DNA of 64,000 bases from Mucilaginibacter lacusdianchii (GCF_009770985.1 NZ_WSRW01000002.1:930001-994000); one strand, 5' to 3'; numbered from the stretch's first letter, positions 1-9,573 are shown. Made by a program: numbers and translations. The notes: generated by a model not told the origin, from the sequence alone.

Positions 1-3000
1 ATATGTTCGCATGTTAAAAATTTGGTTAAAGCATCCCGCTCCTGCTCATCATTTTCTACAATCAGCATCCGCTTAACCGGACGATCATTGAAACTGATGA
101 TACCAGAAATTAGCTCATCCAGAGCACGGTTTGACAGCGGTTTGAGGTGAAAACTTTTGGCACAGCGTTTATAGGCCAGTGCTTTATTATCTTCACCCGA
201 AATTAGATGAACCGGGATATGACGCAGGTTTAAATCTTTTTTCAGCAGCTTCAACACTTTCCAACCGTTTGATTCGGGCAGGTTCACATCCAGTGTAATG
301 GCTATTGGGTGGTAGTTCTGAATAGCGTCAAAGATATCTACATAAGTAGATGCCACCACTACTTTCAAACCAAAATCGTGCACCTTATCAATCATGATTT
401 TGGTAAAGCGCATATCATCCTCAATCACCAATATCACACGATCGTTTTGCTGAATGTTATGGCGGTCATCGTCAACCACTTTTTCTTCGGCATCATTGTT
501 TAACAGCGCCTTGTTGGTAGCTGTTGCCGGATAAGTTGGGTTGGTAGATACGACAGCTACGTTTTCTTCTAACGATTTAGAAGCATCTTTGTAGCGGAAC
601 GGCAGGTAAAGGGTAAACACACTGCCACGGCCCAATTCGCTATCTACGGTAATAGTACCACCCAGCAATTCGGCAAAGCCCTTACTGATGGATAAGCCCA
701 AACCTGTACCACCGTATTTACGGCTGGTTGAACCTTCGGCCTGCTGAAATGCCTCAAATATTAAACTTTGCGTATTTTTTGGAATGCCTATACCGGTATC
801 TTCAATAGAGAATGCAATAACCGCATCTTTAATCGGGCTATCCGGCAAGGCGTTGGCGCGTTGAATACGCAACCTTACTTCTCCTTTTTCGGTAAACTTG
901 AAAGCATTCGATAATAGGTTTTTCAGGATCTGGTTAAGACGTTGAATATCCGTTTCCATCATTTCCGGCAACTCTTCGTCAATCTCAATCTCGAAGTTAA
1001 GGTTCTTGGTTTCCGATATCGGCTTAAAGGTTGTCTCCACAAATGAGGCAATCTCACGGAAGCTAACGGGCATAATATCCGCAAAAATAACTCCTGATTC
1101 GATTTTAGATAAGTCTAGAATATCATTAATCAGCTGAATCAGGTCATCACCACAAGAGTGAATGGTTTTAGCATACCTGATTTGCTTTTCGGTAAGGTTA
1201 CCATCATGATTCTCGAACAGTTGTTGCGCTAAAATAAGCAAGCTGTTCAACGGCGTACGCAATTCGTGCGACATGTTGGCCAAGAATTCTGACTTATATT
1301 TTGAGGTGAGCGTTAACTGCTCGGCTTTTTCTTCTAATGAAAGTCGGGCCTCCTCAACTTCTTTGTTGATTTGCTCCACCTCTTCTTTTTGTTTCTCGAG
1401 CAATTGGGCTTTATCATGCAGCTCCTCGTTAGCGCGGCGCAGCTCTTCCTGCTGGGCACGTAAGTCGCCTGATAGGGATTGCGATTGCTTCAATAATTCT
1501 TCGGTACGGGTATTGGTTTCGATGTTGTTCAATACGATACCAATAGATTCCGTTAACTGGTCCAAAAAGTCTAAGTGCGTACGGCTAAAGTGCTCGAATG
1601 AACCGAGTTCGATTACCGCTTTGATGTTATTTTCGAACAATACCGGTAAAATTACCAAGTCGAGCGGCGGCGCGTTGCCGATGCCCGAACTGATGCGCAG
1701 GTAATCGCCGGGTACGTTTTTCAGTAATATTCTTTCTTTATCGGTAGCACACTGCCCTACCAAGCCCTCATTCAACGAAAACTCTTTGTTGATTGATCTT
1801 CTGCTGCGTGGTGCATAACCGGCGAACAGTTTTAATGTTGGCTCATCGGTGCCCTCAGGCTGTTCCAGAATGTAGAATGCACCATATGGGGCATTCACCA
1901 GCTGGGCAAGCTCCGATAGAATTTTATTGGCCACTGCATTTCTATCGCGCTGGCCTTGCAGCATCTGCGCAAATTTGGCAAGGTTAGATTTTAACCAGTC
2001 CTGCTCACGGTTTTCGGTCGTGGTGTCTTTCAGGTTGGCAATCATCTGGTTGATGGTATCTTTCAGGGCCTCCACCTCGCCACGTGCATCTACACGGATG
2101 GTTCGGGTTAAGTCGCCTTTGGTTACCGCCGATGCTACCTCGGCAATGGCACGCACCTGTGTGGTTAAGTTTTCGGCCAACTGGTTTACGTTTTTGGTTA
2201 AATCCAACCAGGTACCAGATGCACCCGGCACGTTGGCCTGCCCGCCCAGCTTACCTTCCACACCCACCTCACGGGCCACCGTAGTTACCTGATCGGCAAA
2301 TACCGCCAGGGTATCAATCATGTTGTTGATGGTTTCCGTTAGCTGGTAAACTTCGCCCTGTGCATTGATCGATAGCGTTTGTTTTAGGTTACCGTTAGCT
2401 ACCGAGGTCACAACCTTGGCTATACCACGCACCTGGCTGGTTAAGTTCGACGCCATGTTGTTTACAGAGTCGGTCAAATCCTTCCAGGTACCGGCAACAC
2501 CCGGCACAAACGCCTGGCCACCCAAGCGGCCCTCAATACCCACCTCACGAGCCACGCGTGTTACTTCGGATGCAAATGCGTTCAACTGATCCACCATCGT
2601 GTTGATGGTGTTTTTCAACTCGAGAATTTCCCCTCGTACGTCTACCGTAATTTTACGCGACAAGTCACCGTTGGCCACTGCTGTGGTTACATCTGCAATG
2701 TTACGTACTTGCGAGGTTAAGTTACCTGCCATCTGGTTTACCGAGTCGGTCAACTCTTTCCACGTACCCGCTACGCCTGGTACTTTGGCCTGTCCTCCCA
2801 GCTTACCTTCGGTACCTACTTCGAGCGCCACACGCGTTACCTCGGACGCAAAACCGTTTAGCTGATCCACCATCGTATTGATAGTGTTCTTTAATTCTAA
2901 AATTTCGCCTCGGGCCTCGATGGTGATTTTGCGCGATAAGTCGCCCGTTGCCACCGCCGTGGTTACCTCGGCTATATTACGTACCTGTAAGGTCAGGTTA

Positions 3001-5012
3001 CTACCCATCTTATTTACCGAGTCGGTCAAATCTTTCCAAACCCCACCAACACCTTTTACCTTGGCCTGGCCGCCCAACTTACCTTCGGTACCTACCTCCA
3101 AGGCCACACGGGTTACTTCCGAGGCAAAGGCGTTCAGCTGCTCCACCATTGTGTTGATGGTGTTTTTCAGCTCCAGAATCTCGCCTTGTACATCCACGGT
3201 GATTTTACGTGATAAGTCACCATTCGCTACGGCAGTAGTTACCGTTGCGATGTTACGTACCTGCGAGGTTAGGTTACCAGCCATCTGGTTTACCGAGTCA
3301 GTCAACTCTTTCCAGGTGCCGGCTACCCCAGGCACAAATGCCTGGCCACCCAGTTTACCCTCAGTACCTACCTCACGAGCCAGACGGGTTACCTCATTAC
3401 CAAACGAGTTGAGCTGATCCACCATCGTATTGATAGTATTCTTCAACTCCAAAATCTCGCCGTTGGCGGCAACCGTAATTTTGCGGGAAAGGTCGCCCTT
3501 TGCTACCGCCGTGGTTACGTCGGCTATATTACGTACCTGTAAAGTCAGGTTACTACCCATTTTATTTACCGAGTCGGTCAAATCTTTCCAAACCCCACCA
3601 ACACCTTTTACTTTGGCCTGGCCGCCTAATTTACCTTCAGTACCCACCTCTAGCGCTACACGTGTTACTTCAGATGCAAACGAGTTAAGCTGCTCCACCA
3701 TGGTATTGATGGTATTTTTCAGCTCCAAGATTTCGCCTTGGACGTCTACCGTAATTTTGCGCGACAAGTCACCGTTGGCTACCGCGGTGGTTACGTCGGC
3801 AATGTTACGCACCTGACCGGTTAAGTTACCGGCCATTTGGTTTACCGAGTCGGTAAGCTCTTTCCAAGTACCAGCTACGCCTGGTACTTTGGCCTGTCCA
3901 CCCAGCTTACCTTCGGTACCTACCTCAAGCGCCACACGCGTTACTTCGGATGCAAAACCGTTCAGCTGATCCACCATCGTATTGATGGTATTCTTTAACT
4001 CCAATATCTCGCCTTTTACGTCTACTGTAATGTGCCGTGATAAGTCGCCTTTGGCTACCGCTGTAGTCACCTCAGCAATGTTACGTACTTGGGCCGTTAG
4101 GTTACCGGCCATCTGGTTTACCGAGTCGGTTAAATCCTTCCAGGTACCTGATATACCTTGTACTTTTGCCTGACCACCTAGTTTCCCCTCGGTACCAACC
4201 TCAATAGCCACACGGGTTACTTCGGATGAGAAGGAGTTCAGCTGATCCACCATCGTGTTGATGGTATTTTTTAGTTCTAATATTTCACCTTTAGCATCTA
4301 CGGTAATTTTGCGCGACAAGTCGCCTTTGGCTACCGCCGTAGTCACCTCGGCAATGTTACGCATCTGGGTAGTTAAGTTACCGGCCATTTGGTTTACCGA
4401 GTCGGTCAGTTCTTCCCAAACACCGGCTACCCCTTTAACCTTGGCCTGCTCGCCCAGCTTACCTTCCGAACCTACCTGGGTGGCTACCCGGGTTACTTCA
4501 GATGAAAATAATCTGAGCTGCGACACCATTTGGTTTGCCTCTTTAGCAATGGTTAAAAACTCTCCCCGCAATGGCTGCCCATTTATTTCAAGTGGTATTT
4601 GCTTCGATAAGTCACCTTTTGCAATAGAGGTGATCATCCCTGCAATTTCTGTAGTAGGATATGTTAAATCGGTGATAAGGTTGTTTAAGGCGTTTACCCC
4701 AACAGCCCACTCCCCTTTAGCATCCGGAATGGAAACCCTTTTAGAAAGGTTACCTCGTTTACCAATGATTTTTTCGGCCGTGCAAATTTCGGACACGATA
4801 CGTTCGTTCATGTCAATAATATCATTAACCAACTCGCATATCCGGCCGCTGATACCCGCCTGGGTAATATTCATGCGGGCACTTAACTTACCGTTTTTTA
4901 CTTGTGAAAGCACACGCAGCAATTCGCGCATATCCAAAGCCTCTTCGCTATCATTAAGCACAGACTTTTTCGGACGCTCCTTTACAGGGATGTCTATAAT
5001 TTCGTTATTCAT
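1..5012 (-). CDS. Giant poly-HAMP hybrid histidine kinase (3' end outside window)
   Basis: Open reading frame from ATG at 5012 to the left edge with no stop: 1670 residues visible. In order: a short N-terminal stretch without signal peptide or membrane helix; from about residue 100 to 990, tandem HAMP modules of 92 residues with recurring [29 protein letters not shown] and [13 protein letters not shown]; a GAF domain (about 1005-1160); a coiled coil; HisKA with the phospho-accepting His in [10 protein letters not shown] (about 1248); HATPase with the DTGIGI and GGTGLGLSI boxes; one complete receiver domain (about 1522-1635, [10 protein letters not shown]); and the start of a second receiver that is cut by the edge. 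The 92-residue HAMP array is the architecture of fungal group III (Nik1/Os-1) osmosensing kinases and their bacterial relatives. It should be cytosolic. The stimulus is unknown. A TTG-N18-TAAATTTG promoter lies just upstream. Confidence 0.93.
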   Translation of the reverse strand, partial: MNNEIIDIPVKERPKKSVLNDSEEALDMRELLRVLSQVKNGKLSARMNITQAGISGRICELVNDIIDMNERIVSEICTAEKIIGKRGNLSKRVSIPDAKGEWAVGVNALNNLITDLTYPTTEIAGMITSIAKGDLSKQIPLEINGQPLRGEFLTIAKEANQMVSQLRLFSSEVTRVATQVGSEGKLGEQAKVKGVAGVWEELTDSVNQMAGNLTTQMRNIAEVTTAVAKGDLSRKITVDAKGEILELKNTINTMVDQLNSFSSEVTRVAIEVGTEGKLGGQAKVQGISGTWKDLTDSVNQMAGNLTAQVRNIAEVTTAVAKGDLSRHITVDVKGEILELKNTINTMVDQLNGFASEVTRVALEVGTEGKLGGQAKVPGVAGTWKELTDSVNQMAGNLTGQVRNIADVTTAVANGDLSRKITVDVQGEILELKNTINTMVEQLNSFASEVTRVALEVGTEGKLGGQAKVKGVGGVWKDLTDSVNKMGSNLTLQVRNIADVTTAVAKGDLSRKITVAANGEILELKNTINTMVDQLNSFGNEVTRLAREVGTEGKLGGQAFVPGVAGTWKELTDSVNQMAGNLTSQVRNIATVTTAVANGDLSRKITVDVQGEILELKNTINTMVEQLNAFASEVTRVALEVGTEGKLGGQAKVKGVGGVWKDLTDSVNKMGSNLTLQVRNIAEVTTAVATGDLSRKITIEARGEILELKNTINTMVDQLNGFASEVTRVALEVGTEGKLGGQAKVPGVAGTWKELTDSVNQMAGNLTSQVRNIADVTTAVANGDLSRKITVDVRGEILELKNTINTMVDQLNAFASEVTRVAREVGIEGRLGGQAFVPGVAGTWKDLTDSVNNMASNLTSQVRGIAKVVTSVANGNLKQTLSINAQGEVYQLTETINNMIDTLAVFADQVTTVAREVGVEGKLGGQANVPGASGTWLDLTKNVNQLAENLTTQVRAIAEVASAVTKGDLTRTIRVDARGEVEALKDTINQMIANLKDTTTENREQDWLKSNLAKFAQMLQGQRDRNAVANKILSELAQLVNAPYGAFYILEQPEGTDEPTLKLFAGYAPRSRRSINKEFSLNEGLVGQCATDKERILLKNVPGDYLRISSGIGNAPPLDLVILPVLFENNIKAVIELGSFEHFSRTHLDFLDQLTESIGIVLNNIETNTRTEELLKQSQSLSGDLRAQQEELRRANEELHDKAQLLEKQKEEVEQINKEVEEARLSLEEKAEQLTLTSKYKSEFLANMSHELRTPLNSLLILAQQLFENHDGNLTEKQIRYAKTIHSCGDDLIQLINDILDLSKIESGVIFADIMPVSFREIASFVETTFKPISETKNLNFEIEIDEELPEMMETDIQRLNQILKNLLSNAFKFTEKGEVRLRIQRANALPDSPIKDAVIAFSIEDTGIGIPKNTQSLIFEAFQQAEGSTSRKYGGTGLGLSISKGFAELLGGTITVDSELGRGSVFTLYLPFRYKDASKSLEENVAVVSTNPTYPATATNKALLNNDAEEKVVDDDRHNIQQNDRVILVIEDDMRFTKIMIDKVHDFGLKVVVASTYVDIFDAIQNYHPIAITLDVNLPESNGWKVLKLLKKDLNLRHIPVHLISGEDNKALAYKRCAKSFHLKPLSNRALDELISGIISFNDRPVKRMLIVENDEQERDALTKFLTCEH
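2050..4640 (-). repeat. 276-bp tandem HAMP repeat array
   Basis: About nine in-frame copies of a 276-bp (92-codon) unit lie inside the hybrid kinase. The string for TDSVN recurs near 2460, 2736, 3012, 3288, 3564, 3840, 4116 and 4392. Units alternate between a [20 protein letters not shown] form and a [20 protein letters not shown] form, giving a 552-bp higher-order period in the middle of the array (compare 3029-3060 with 3581-3612). The outermost units (near 2100-2450 and 4500-4650) are the most diverged. Confidence 0.93.
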
Positions 5013-5051
5013 AGATAGGTATTTGTAGAGGCCGGTTAAAAAATCGGCTAC

Positions 5052-5080
5052 CAAATTTAATTATTAAAACCACATGTCAA
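5052..5080 (-). promoter_or_regulatory. Candidate Bacteroidota promoter for the HAMP kinase
   Basis: On the minus strand TAAATTTG (5059-5052) matches the TAnnTTTG -7 box, with TTG at 5080-5078 and an 18-bp spacer. Transcription would start near 5045, about 33 nt before the ATG at 5012. Confidence 0.45.
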
Positions 5081-5201
5081 GGGGCAAAAAGCCGTTAATT
5101 TTCAATAACAGGCACATTTAATCAATAGTTAACATCAAACGATAACCACATAAATATTAATATCAAATTTTAACTTACACTCTAATTAGGAATACCAAAT
5201 A

Positions 5202-5242
5202 CCAGTAACATTTTTCAGGAATTGGTCAATTTATGTTACTGG
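5202..5242. promoter_or_regulatory. Nested inverted repeat upstream of the P450
   Basis: Perfect 10-bp arms CCAGTAACAT (5202-5211) and ATGTTACTGG (5233-5242) enclose a second dyad, AATTG-GT-CAATT (5220-5231). It lies 111 bp upstream of the P450 start and may be an operator. Confidence 0.45.
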
Positions 5243-5352
5243 AGTACAAATCACTATCAAGAAAATCACATAAATCAACCATTGGAATAATCTTATTACT
5301 GTAAACAAGCTTAGCAAAGTGACGTTTCTTTTAAACAGTATAACTCAAGCGC

Positions 5353-6621
5353 ATGACAGAGATTCCATCAGAAAACGCATTATCTGCATTATACGGTGTA
5401 TACCACGACGGTTTTAACTTTATTGGCAACCGACGGAAAAAACACCAATCAGACATATTTCAAATACCTGTTTTAGGGTTCAAAGTCATTTGCTTTGGCG
5501 GAGAAGATGCGGCCAGAACATTTTATGACCCGGATAAATTTAAGCGCAAGGGGGCTGTGCCTCCACCTATACAAAAAACGTTGACCGGCACCAACGCCAT
5601 TCATACCACCGACGGCGAGGTGCATCACAACCGTAAAGAAATGTTTATGTCGTTGATGACGGATGAGAACATCAACCGGCTTACGGGTTTGGTAGAGCAA
5701 CAAATGAACTATGCTTTAAACCGGTGGCCAGGTCAAAGAAGCGTGGTTTTGTTTAAAGAAGCACAACAGGTACTTTGCCGGGCAGTATGTGCCTGGGCAG
5801 GTGTGCCCCTGAAAAACAGCGAAGTAGCCAGACGAGCGCGCGACTTTATTTATATGGTTGATGCTTTTGGCAGCATCGGTTCCCGTAACTGGCGGGGTCG
5901 CTTGGCTCGCAGGCGTGCACAAACATGGATAAAGCGTATGATCAAAAAAGTAAGGGATGGAAGAATGGCGGTACCCGAGGAAACAGCATTGTACCTTACC
6001 GCCTTTTATCGCGATAGCGAGGGCAGATTATTGGATTTGCACTTGGCCGCAATTGAACTTTTAAACGTTTTGCGCCCAACTGTGGCTATTGCCTGGTATA
6101 TTACCTTTGGCGCTACAGCACTGCATACGTATCCGGCCAGCCATCAATTGTTTTTGAAAGATACGAATGACTACCGTAACCGCTTTGTGAATGAAGTTAG
6201 GCGTTTTTACCCATTTGCCCCATTGATGGGTGCCATTGCCAAGCATGATTTTGACTGGCAAGGTTATTCTATCCCGAAAGGCGCGCTGGTATTACTGGAT
6301 ATGTATGGCACCAACCATGATGAACGCTTGTGGGAACATCCATATGAATTTAATCCTGACCGCTTTATAAATCGCCCCATAAAACCATTTGATTTTTTGG
6401 CGCAAGGCGGTGGCAATCCACATCAAGGACATCGTTGTCCGGGTGAGTGGATTACTATAGAAGTGTTAAAGACTGTACTTACCTTTTTACTGGAAAAAGT
6501 GCAATTCACAGTCGCCAAGCAAGATCTGTCATTTAATTTATCGCGTATGCCTACCTTACCTAAAAGCGGCTTTGTAATATCCAGCGTTAAAGCAAAGGAA
6601 ACTTCACATGTCTTGATTTAA
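5353..6621 (+). CDS. CYP152-family cytochrome P450 (fatty-acid peroxygenase/decarboxylase)
   Basis: 422 residues, full length for CYP152 enzymes, which use hydrogen peroxide to oxidise long-chain fatty acids at the alpha or beta carbon or decarboxylate them to terminal alkenes. The haem loop QGGGNPHQGHRCPGE carries the ligand Cys362. The family-specific Arg241-Pro242 (LNVLRPTVAIAW) replaces the usual acid-alcohol pair and anchors the substrate carboxylate. EVRRFYPFAPLMGA and LLDMYGTNHDERLW are typical of the family. The residue matching position 85 of BS-beta/OleT is His84 (NAIHTTDG), the residue found in the OleT decarboxylase; hydroxylases have Gln there. The residue matching OleT Phe79 is Thr78, so alkene formation is uncertain. 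No signal peptide, no redox-partner gene nearby. Its stop overlaps that of the convergent hydrolase by 4 bp. Confidence 0.93.
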   Translation: MTEIPSENALSALYGVYHDGFNFIGNRRKKHQSDIFQIPVLGFKVICFGGEDAARTFYDPDKFKRKGAVPPPIQKTLTGTNAIHTTDGEVHHNRKEMFMSLMTDENINRLTGLVEQQMNYALNRWPGQRSVVLFKEAQQVLCRAVCAWAGVPLKNSEVARRARDFIYMVDAFGSIGSRNWRGRLARRRAQTWIKRMIKKVRDGRMAVPEETALYLTAFYRDSEGRLLDLHLAAIELLNVLRPTVAIAWYITFGATALHTYPASHQLFLKDTNDYRNRFVNEVRRFYPFAPLMGAIAKHDFDWQGYSIPKGALVLLDMYGTNHDERLWEHPYEFNPDRFINRPIKPFDFLAQGGGNPHQGHRCPGEWITIEVLKTVLTFLLEKVQFTVAKQDLSFNLSRMPTLPKSGFVISSVKAKETSHVLI

Positions 6622-7604
6622 CCTATAGACTGGATAAACATATCAATGGCCTGATTTAAGGTTTTGTGGTTTTCCACCATACTTTGGTGGCCGCCATCTA
6701 CAGTTACAAAACTTGAATTGGGTATCTGTTCATGAATAAACTGGCTGCACTCATAACGGTGTACCTTATCATTCAGGCTACCTACAACCAGTGTGGGTAT
6801 TTTGATGGTTTTTAACTGCTCGGTAAGCTCGAAGTTAAAAAGCTTCAGGAGTCCGCCGGTTACCGCTTTGGTCTTACACTGCGGTGCCATCTGTGCTGTG
6901 TACCTTAATTGTGCTGCGGTTTGCTTACCTGTAAAATAGGCAAACCGGGCCAATAAGGTAGTGATACCACTTGAGTAATAAAGCTTATTAACCACATCAA
7001 CCAACGGTGCTGCTTTTTTCAGAAGCTCAACAGTTGGCACAATTACCGGCTTTTCGAGCGCCAGCGCTAACGGACTAAGCTGAATGGTTTTTAGTGGATT
7101 AGTATAGGGACCGCCATGTAAGATAACCGCCTTGGCATTCAATGGTATGCCGGCTAACAGGCAGTATTGCATCACTATTGAACTTCCCCAACTGTGCCCA
7201 TAAATAATGGGGTTATGAACATGCAAAAAGCCCAACACCCGTTTCAAGTCTGCAGCAAGCGTAGCAACGGTTAAATCGTTGGCTTTTGCGGAATTGCCAT
7301 GCCCCGGCAAGTCAATAAACACCAGCCTATGTGTTTTTTTGAAATACTTGCGCTGGTAATACCACTGCTGCCGTGTAGCATTTAAACCATGTATAAATAC
7401 TATAGGTTGTGCGTTAACGGGACCATCAAATTCCACATAAAACTCGTTACCACTGGCACACTTTACCCAATGGTGTACGCCGGGCTTGGGCCAGCTAATA
7501 TGTTTGCCGCTTTTTTTAGAAAACAACCATGAAACCGGGTAACGGCCAAAAGCGGCCACCATTGCTACTGCCGCTATTTTAAGTGGCGTTTTAAGCTTAT
7601 CCAT
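6618..7604 (-). CDS. Alpha/beta hydrolase, membrane-anchored or exported
   Basis: 328-residue alpha/beta-hydrolase fold protein starting at ATG 7604. An N-terminal hydrophobic stretch (about 8-27) may be a signal anchor. Visible elements are HGLNATRQQW (oxyanion-hole region), FIDLPGHGNS, the nucleophile elbow GHSWGSSIV with catalytic Ser, the acid region GSLNDKVHRYE and the catalytic His in GGHQSMVE near the C-terminus. The substrate cannot be told from sequence; esterase or lipase activity is the family norm. It converges on the P450 with overlapping stop codons, which hints at coordinated or antisense-sensitive expression but not at a shared operon. Confidence 0.85.
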   Translation of the reverse strand: MDKLKTPLKIAAVAMVAAFGRYPVSWLFSKKSGKHISWPKPGVHHWVKCASGNEFYVEFDGPVNAQPIVFIHGLNATRQQWYYQRKYFKKTHRLVFIDLPGHGNSAKANDLTVATLAADLKRVLGFLHVHNPIIYGHSWGSSIVMQYCLLAGIPLNAKAVILHGGPYTNPLKTIQLSPLALALEKPVIVPTVELLKKAAPLVDVVNKLYYSSGITTLLARFAYFTGKQTAAQLRYTAQMAPQCKTKAVTGGLLKLFNFELTEQLKTIKIPTLVVGSLNDKVHRYECSQFIHEQIPNSSFVTVDGGHQSMVENHKTLNQAIDMFIQSIG

Positions 7605-7743
7605 AGCTTTTTAATGAATTTATGATGCATATAACACTTACCTTTCAAGTTAGGTTTGGCAAACCCTAGCTGACATTGAAATTAAATTTCGTGCTGGTTT
7701 TATTCGCTTTTTTTTAAAACCGTTTTAGCACCAATAAGTTATT

Positions 7744-7770
7744 CCTATGGTTAACATATTTAACCGTAGG
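7744..7770. promoter_or_regulatory. Inverted repeat upstream of the baeRF operon
   Basis: Arms CCTATGGTTAA (7744-7754) and TTAACCGTAGG (7760-7770) with one mismatch and a 5-bp spacer, 47 bp upstream of the first gene. Candidate operator, or a hairpin in the mRNA leader. Confidence 0.45.
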
Positions 7771-7817
7771 ATAATCTAAAGATTTTCCTTTTTTAATATA
7801 AACTAATAAACATCACT

Positions 7818-8063
7818 ATGGGAAAAGATAAAAACGGCGGATACGTTCCGCCGAAAGGAAAACCATCTGGCAGCGACCGCGATACACATCAATTAAAAGA
7901 CGCTTTTGCAGCTATTGATCCGGAAACAGAAAATGAAATAGCAGCCAAATATACTAAAGACCACACCGACGAACTTGCAGAAGGTATACACGTACGTCAC
8001 CCCAACCGCAATCTGCATAAAGGTGAAGATTTAGACGACAATAACAATAGTAATAACGATTAA
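7818..8063 (+). CDS. Small hydrophilic protein, first gene of the baeRF operon
   Basis: 81 residues, no hydrophobic segment and no Cys. It is rich in Asp, Lys, Asn and Gly, with a basic N-terminus (GKDKNGGYVPPKGKPSG) and an Asp/Asn-rich tail, so it is probably largely disordered. I do not recognise a named family. It ends 13 bp before the baeRF gene and is almost certainly co-transcribed with it. Such short charged proteins are common among stress-induced genes of Sphingobacteriaceae, but that role is inference. Confidence 0.72.
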   Translation: MGKDKNGGYVPPKGKPSGSDRDTHQLKDAFAAIDPETENEIAAKYTKDHTDELAEGIHVRHPNRNLHKGEDLDDNNNSNND

Positions 8064-8076
8064 TAAGTAAGCACTA

Positions 8077-9231
8077 ATGGAGATTATATCAAAAAATGAA
8101 TTTACAGAACTGGTAAACTTCCAGGGTGACAACTGCATTTCCTTGTATATACCAACGCACCGCTCGGGCGTTGAGGTAAATGAAAAGCAGGATGCTATTG
8201 TTTTCAAAAATGCTTTACAAGCTGCCAATACGCAGTTGCAAAACCAAGGTTTAACCTCGGAAGTAATTGAAAACTTGCTGAAACCAGGGTTTGAATTGTA
8301 TAACAACGAAATATTTTGGAACAGCCAACTGGAAGGCCTAGCCGTATTTATGGCCAACGGCTTTTTCAAAGCCATCCAATTGCCTTTTGCGGTAAAAGAA
8401 GAAGTGTATCTGAACCATAATTTCTTTGTAAGTCCGCTATTGCCAGCCATCACCAACAACGAAGAGTATTACCTGCTGGTGCTAAGCAAACACGATGCAC
8501 AGTTTTACCAAGGTAATGCCTTTGGCTTACAACGTGTACTGGTAGAAGGCCTGCCCAACGGCATGGACGACGTGGTGCACTTTGAAGAAAAAGAAGACCA
8601 GCAATTGTTCCGTCAAGGTGGCAAAGGCGGTACCGGAAGTGCTAGTTTCCACGGCCATGGCGAGGGACAATTAGATGATAAGGCCAATTTGGGTATTTAC
8701 TTTCAGGAAGTGGACAAAACCTTGTTTACCGAAATTTTACACGATAAGCATGCACCATTGGTTTTGGCCGGTGTAGAGTATTTGATACCTATTTACAAAG
8801 GTGTAAGCAAATACCAGAACATTGTCGAAGAGCCGATCACCGGTAGCCAGGAACACGAGAACCTGAATGCGTTGTTCGAAAAATCGCGCGAAAAGGTAGC
8901 GCCTTATTTTAGACAGCGCACCAACAAGGCTTTAGAGAATTATTACAACCAAATTGCCACGCCGCTTACCTCATCAATGCCTGATAAGGTAATTCCGGCC
9001 AGCTATTACTCACAAGTGTCGGATCTATTTATCTGTAAGGATAAGCACATTTGGGGCAAGTTTAACGAGGCAGACAACATTCTCGAAATTCATCAGGATA
9101 AGCAGGAAGGTGACGAGTGCTTACTGAATCAGGCAGCCATCAAAACCTTTGTAAACGGTGGAGATGTTTACCTGCTGGAAAAAGAAAAAATGCCTAAGGA
9201 AAGCGTTGTTGCTGCATTTTTAAGATTTTAA
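8077..9231 (+). CDS. Bacterial eRF1-like (baeRF) family protein
   Basis: 384 residues. The N-terminal CISLYIPTHRSGVEVNEKQDAI block, the VLSKHDAQFYQ strand near 135, and the late VLAGVEYLIPIYKGVSKY segment followed by a C-terminal release-factor-like domain fit the bacterial archaeo-eukaryotic release factor (baeRF) superfamily, related to eRF1/pelota. The position of the eRF1 GGQ loop holds a Gly-rich stretch, about residues 180-198 (GGKGGTGSASFHGHGEG), without a clear GGQ. Family members are predicted to act on ribosomes or peptidyl-tRNA, but this is not demonstrated for this type. It sits between two small disordered proteins in one operon ending at a strong terminator (9534-9573). Assignment to the superfamily is fairly secure; the subfamily number is not. 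Confidence 0.75.
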   Translation: MEIISKNEFTELVNFQGDNCISLYIPTHRSGVEVNEKQDAIVFKNALQAANTQLQNQGLTSEVIENLLKPGFELYNNEIFWNSQLEGLAVFMANGFFKAIQLPFAVKEEVYLNHNFFVSPLLPAITNNEEYYLLVLSKHDAQFYQGNAFGLQRVLVEGLPNGMDDVVHFEEKEDQQLFRQGGKGGTGSASFHGHGEGQLDDKANLGIYFQEVDKTLFTEILHDKHAPLVLAGVEYLIPIYKGVSKYQNIVEEPITGSQEHENLNALFEKSREKVAPYFRQRTNKALENYYNQIATPLTSSMPDKVIPASYYSQVSDLFICKDKHIWGKFNEADNILEIHQDKQEGDECLLNQAAIKTFVNGGDVYLLEKEKMPKESVVAAFLRF

Positions 9232-9244
9232 GTATCCATTAAAT

Positions 9245-9253
9245 AAGGAGGAG
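9245..9253 (+). promoter_or_regulatory. Strong Shine-Dalgarno sequence (unusual here)
   Basis: AAGGAGGAG lies 3 bp before the ATG at 9257, with the AAGGAGG core ending 5 bp upstream. Bacteroidota genes usually lack such sequences, and I see no comparable match before neighbouring genes. Confidence 0.7.
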
Positions 9254-9256
9254 ATT

Positions 9257-9526
9257 ATGGAACAGGAAAAAAATCAGTTGGATGAACAAGGTACCAAACC
9301 TTACGACCAGAAAGAAGGCTTACAAGATAGCAATCAATCTGGAGAGGATATCAGAAGCGGCGCCCGTGATGAGGACCAACTCAGCAAAATAAAAGAGAAT
9401 AGCCCTGAGGGTGGCCGGGATGCGTATCCCGAGCGCCAGCAAGGAGCTCCGCCAGATACTTATTTGGAAGACGAAAACCAGAAGTGGACCAAAGATGTAA
9501 GCGGCAATGAGGGTTCAGGAACCTAA
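9257..9526 (+). CDS. Small acidic disordered protein, last gene of the baeRF operon
   Basis: 89 residues, no Cys and no hydrophobic core; rich in Glu, Asp, Gln and Gly (GEDIRSGARDEDQLSKIKEN, PERQQGAPPDTYLEDENQ). It looks intrinsically disordered. It begins 25 bp after the baeRF gene behind an unusually good Shine-Dalgarno sequence and is followed at once by a strong terminator. It resembles in composition, not clearly in sequence, the proteins at 7818-8063 and 29768-30019. Family and function are unknown. Confidence 0.7.
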   Translation: MEQEKNQLDEQGTKPYDQKEGLQDSNQSGEDIRSGARDEDQLSKIKENSPEGGRDAYPERQQGAPPDTYLEDENQKWTKDVSGNEGSGT

Positions 9527-9533
9527 TCAGCCT

Positions 9534-9573
9534 AAAAAAGAAAGCCCGATAATATTATCGGGCTTTCTTTTTT
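9534..9573. terminator. Bidirectional intrinsic terminator after the baeRF operon
   Basis: Perfect 40-bp palindrome with arms 9534-9553 and 9554-9573, a GC-rich AAGCCCG/CGGGCTT core and A/T runs at both ends. Confidence 0.88.

Larger units (their letters stand above)
5013..5352. other. 340-bp divergent intergenic region
   Basis: AT-rich spacer between the HAMP kinase (minus) and the P450 (plus). It holds the kinase promoter near 5052-5080 and the nested inverted repeat at 5202-5242. No further ORF or RNA is recognisable, and no exact TAnnTTTG box is present for the P450. Confidence 0.6.

Noticed and set aside
2050..4640. Regularly spaced repeats suggesting a CRISPR array or satellite
   Set aside because: The units are 276 bp, in frame and protein-coding, with no short repeat/spacer pattern and no cas genes.
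1273..5028. Long plus-strand ORFs (for example 2878-3417 and 4255-5028) over the HAMP region
   Set aside because: They are antisense shadows of the minus-strand kinase; their repeats simply mirror the 276-bp HAMP units, and the minus frame gives continuous domains to the left edge.
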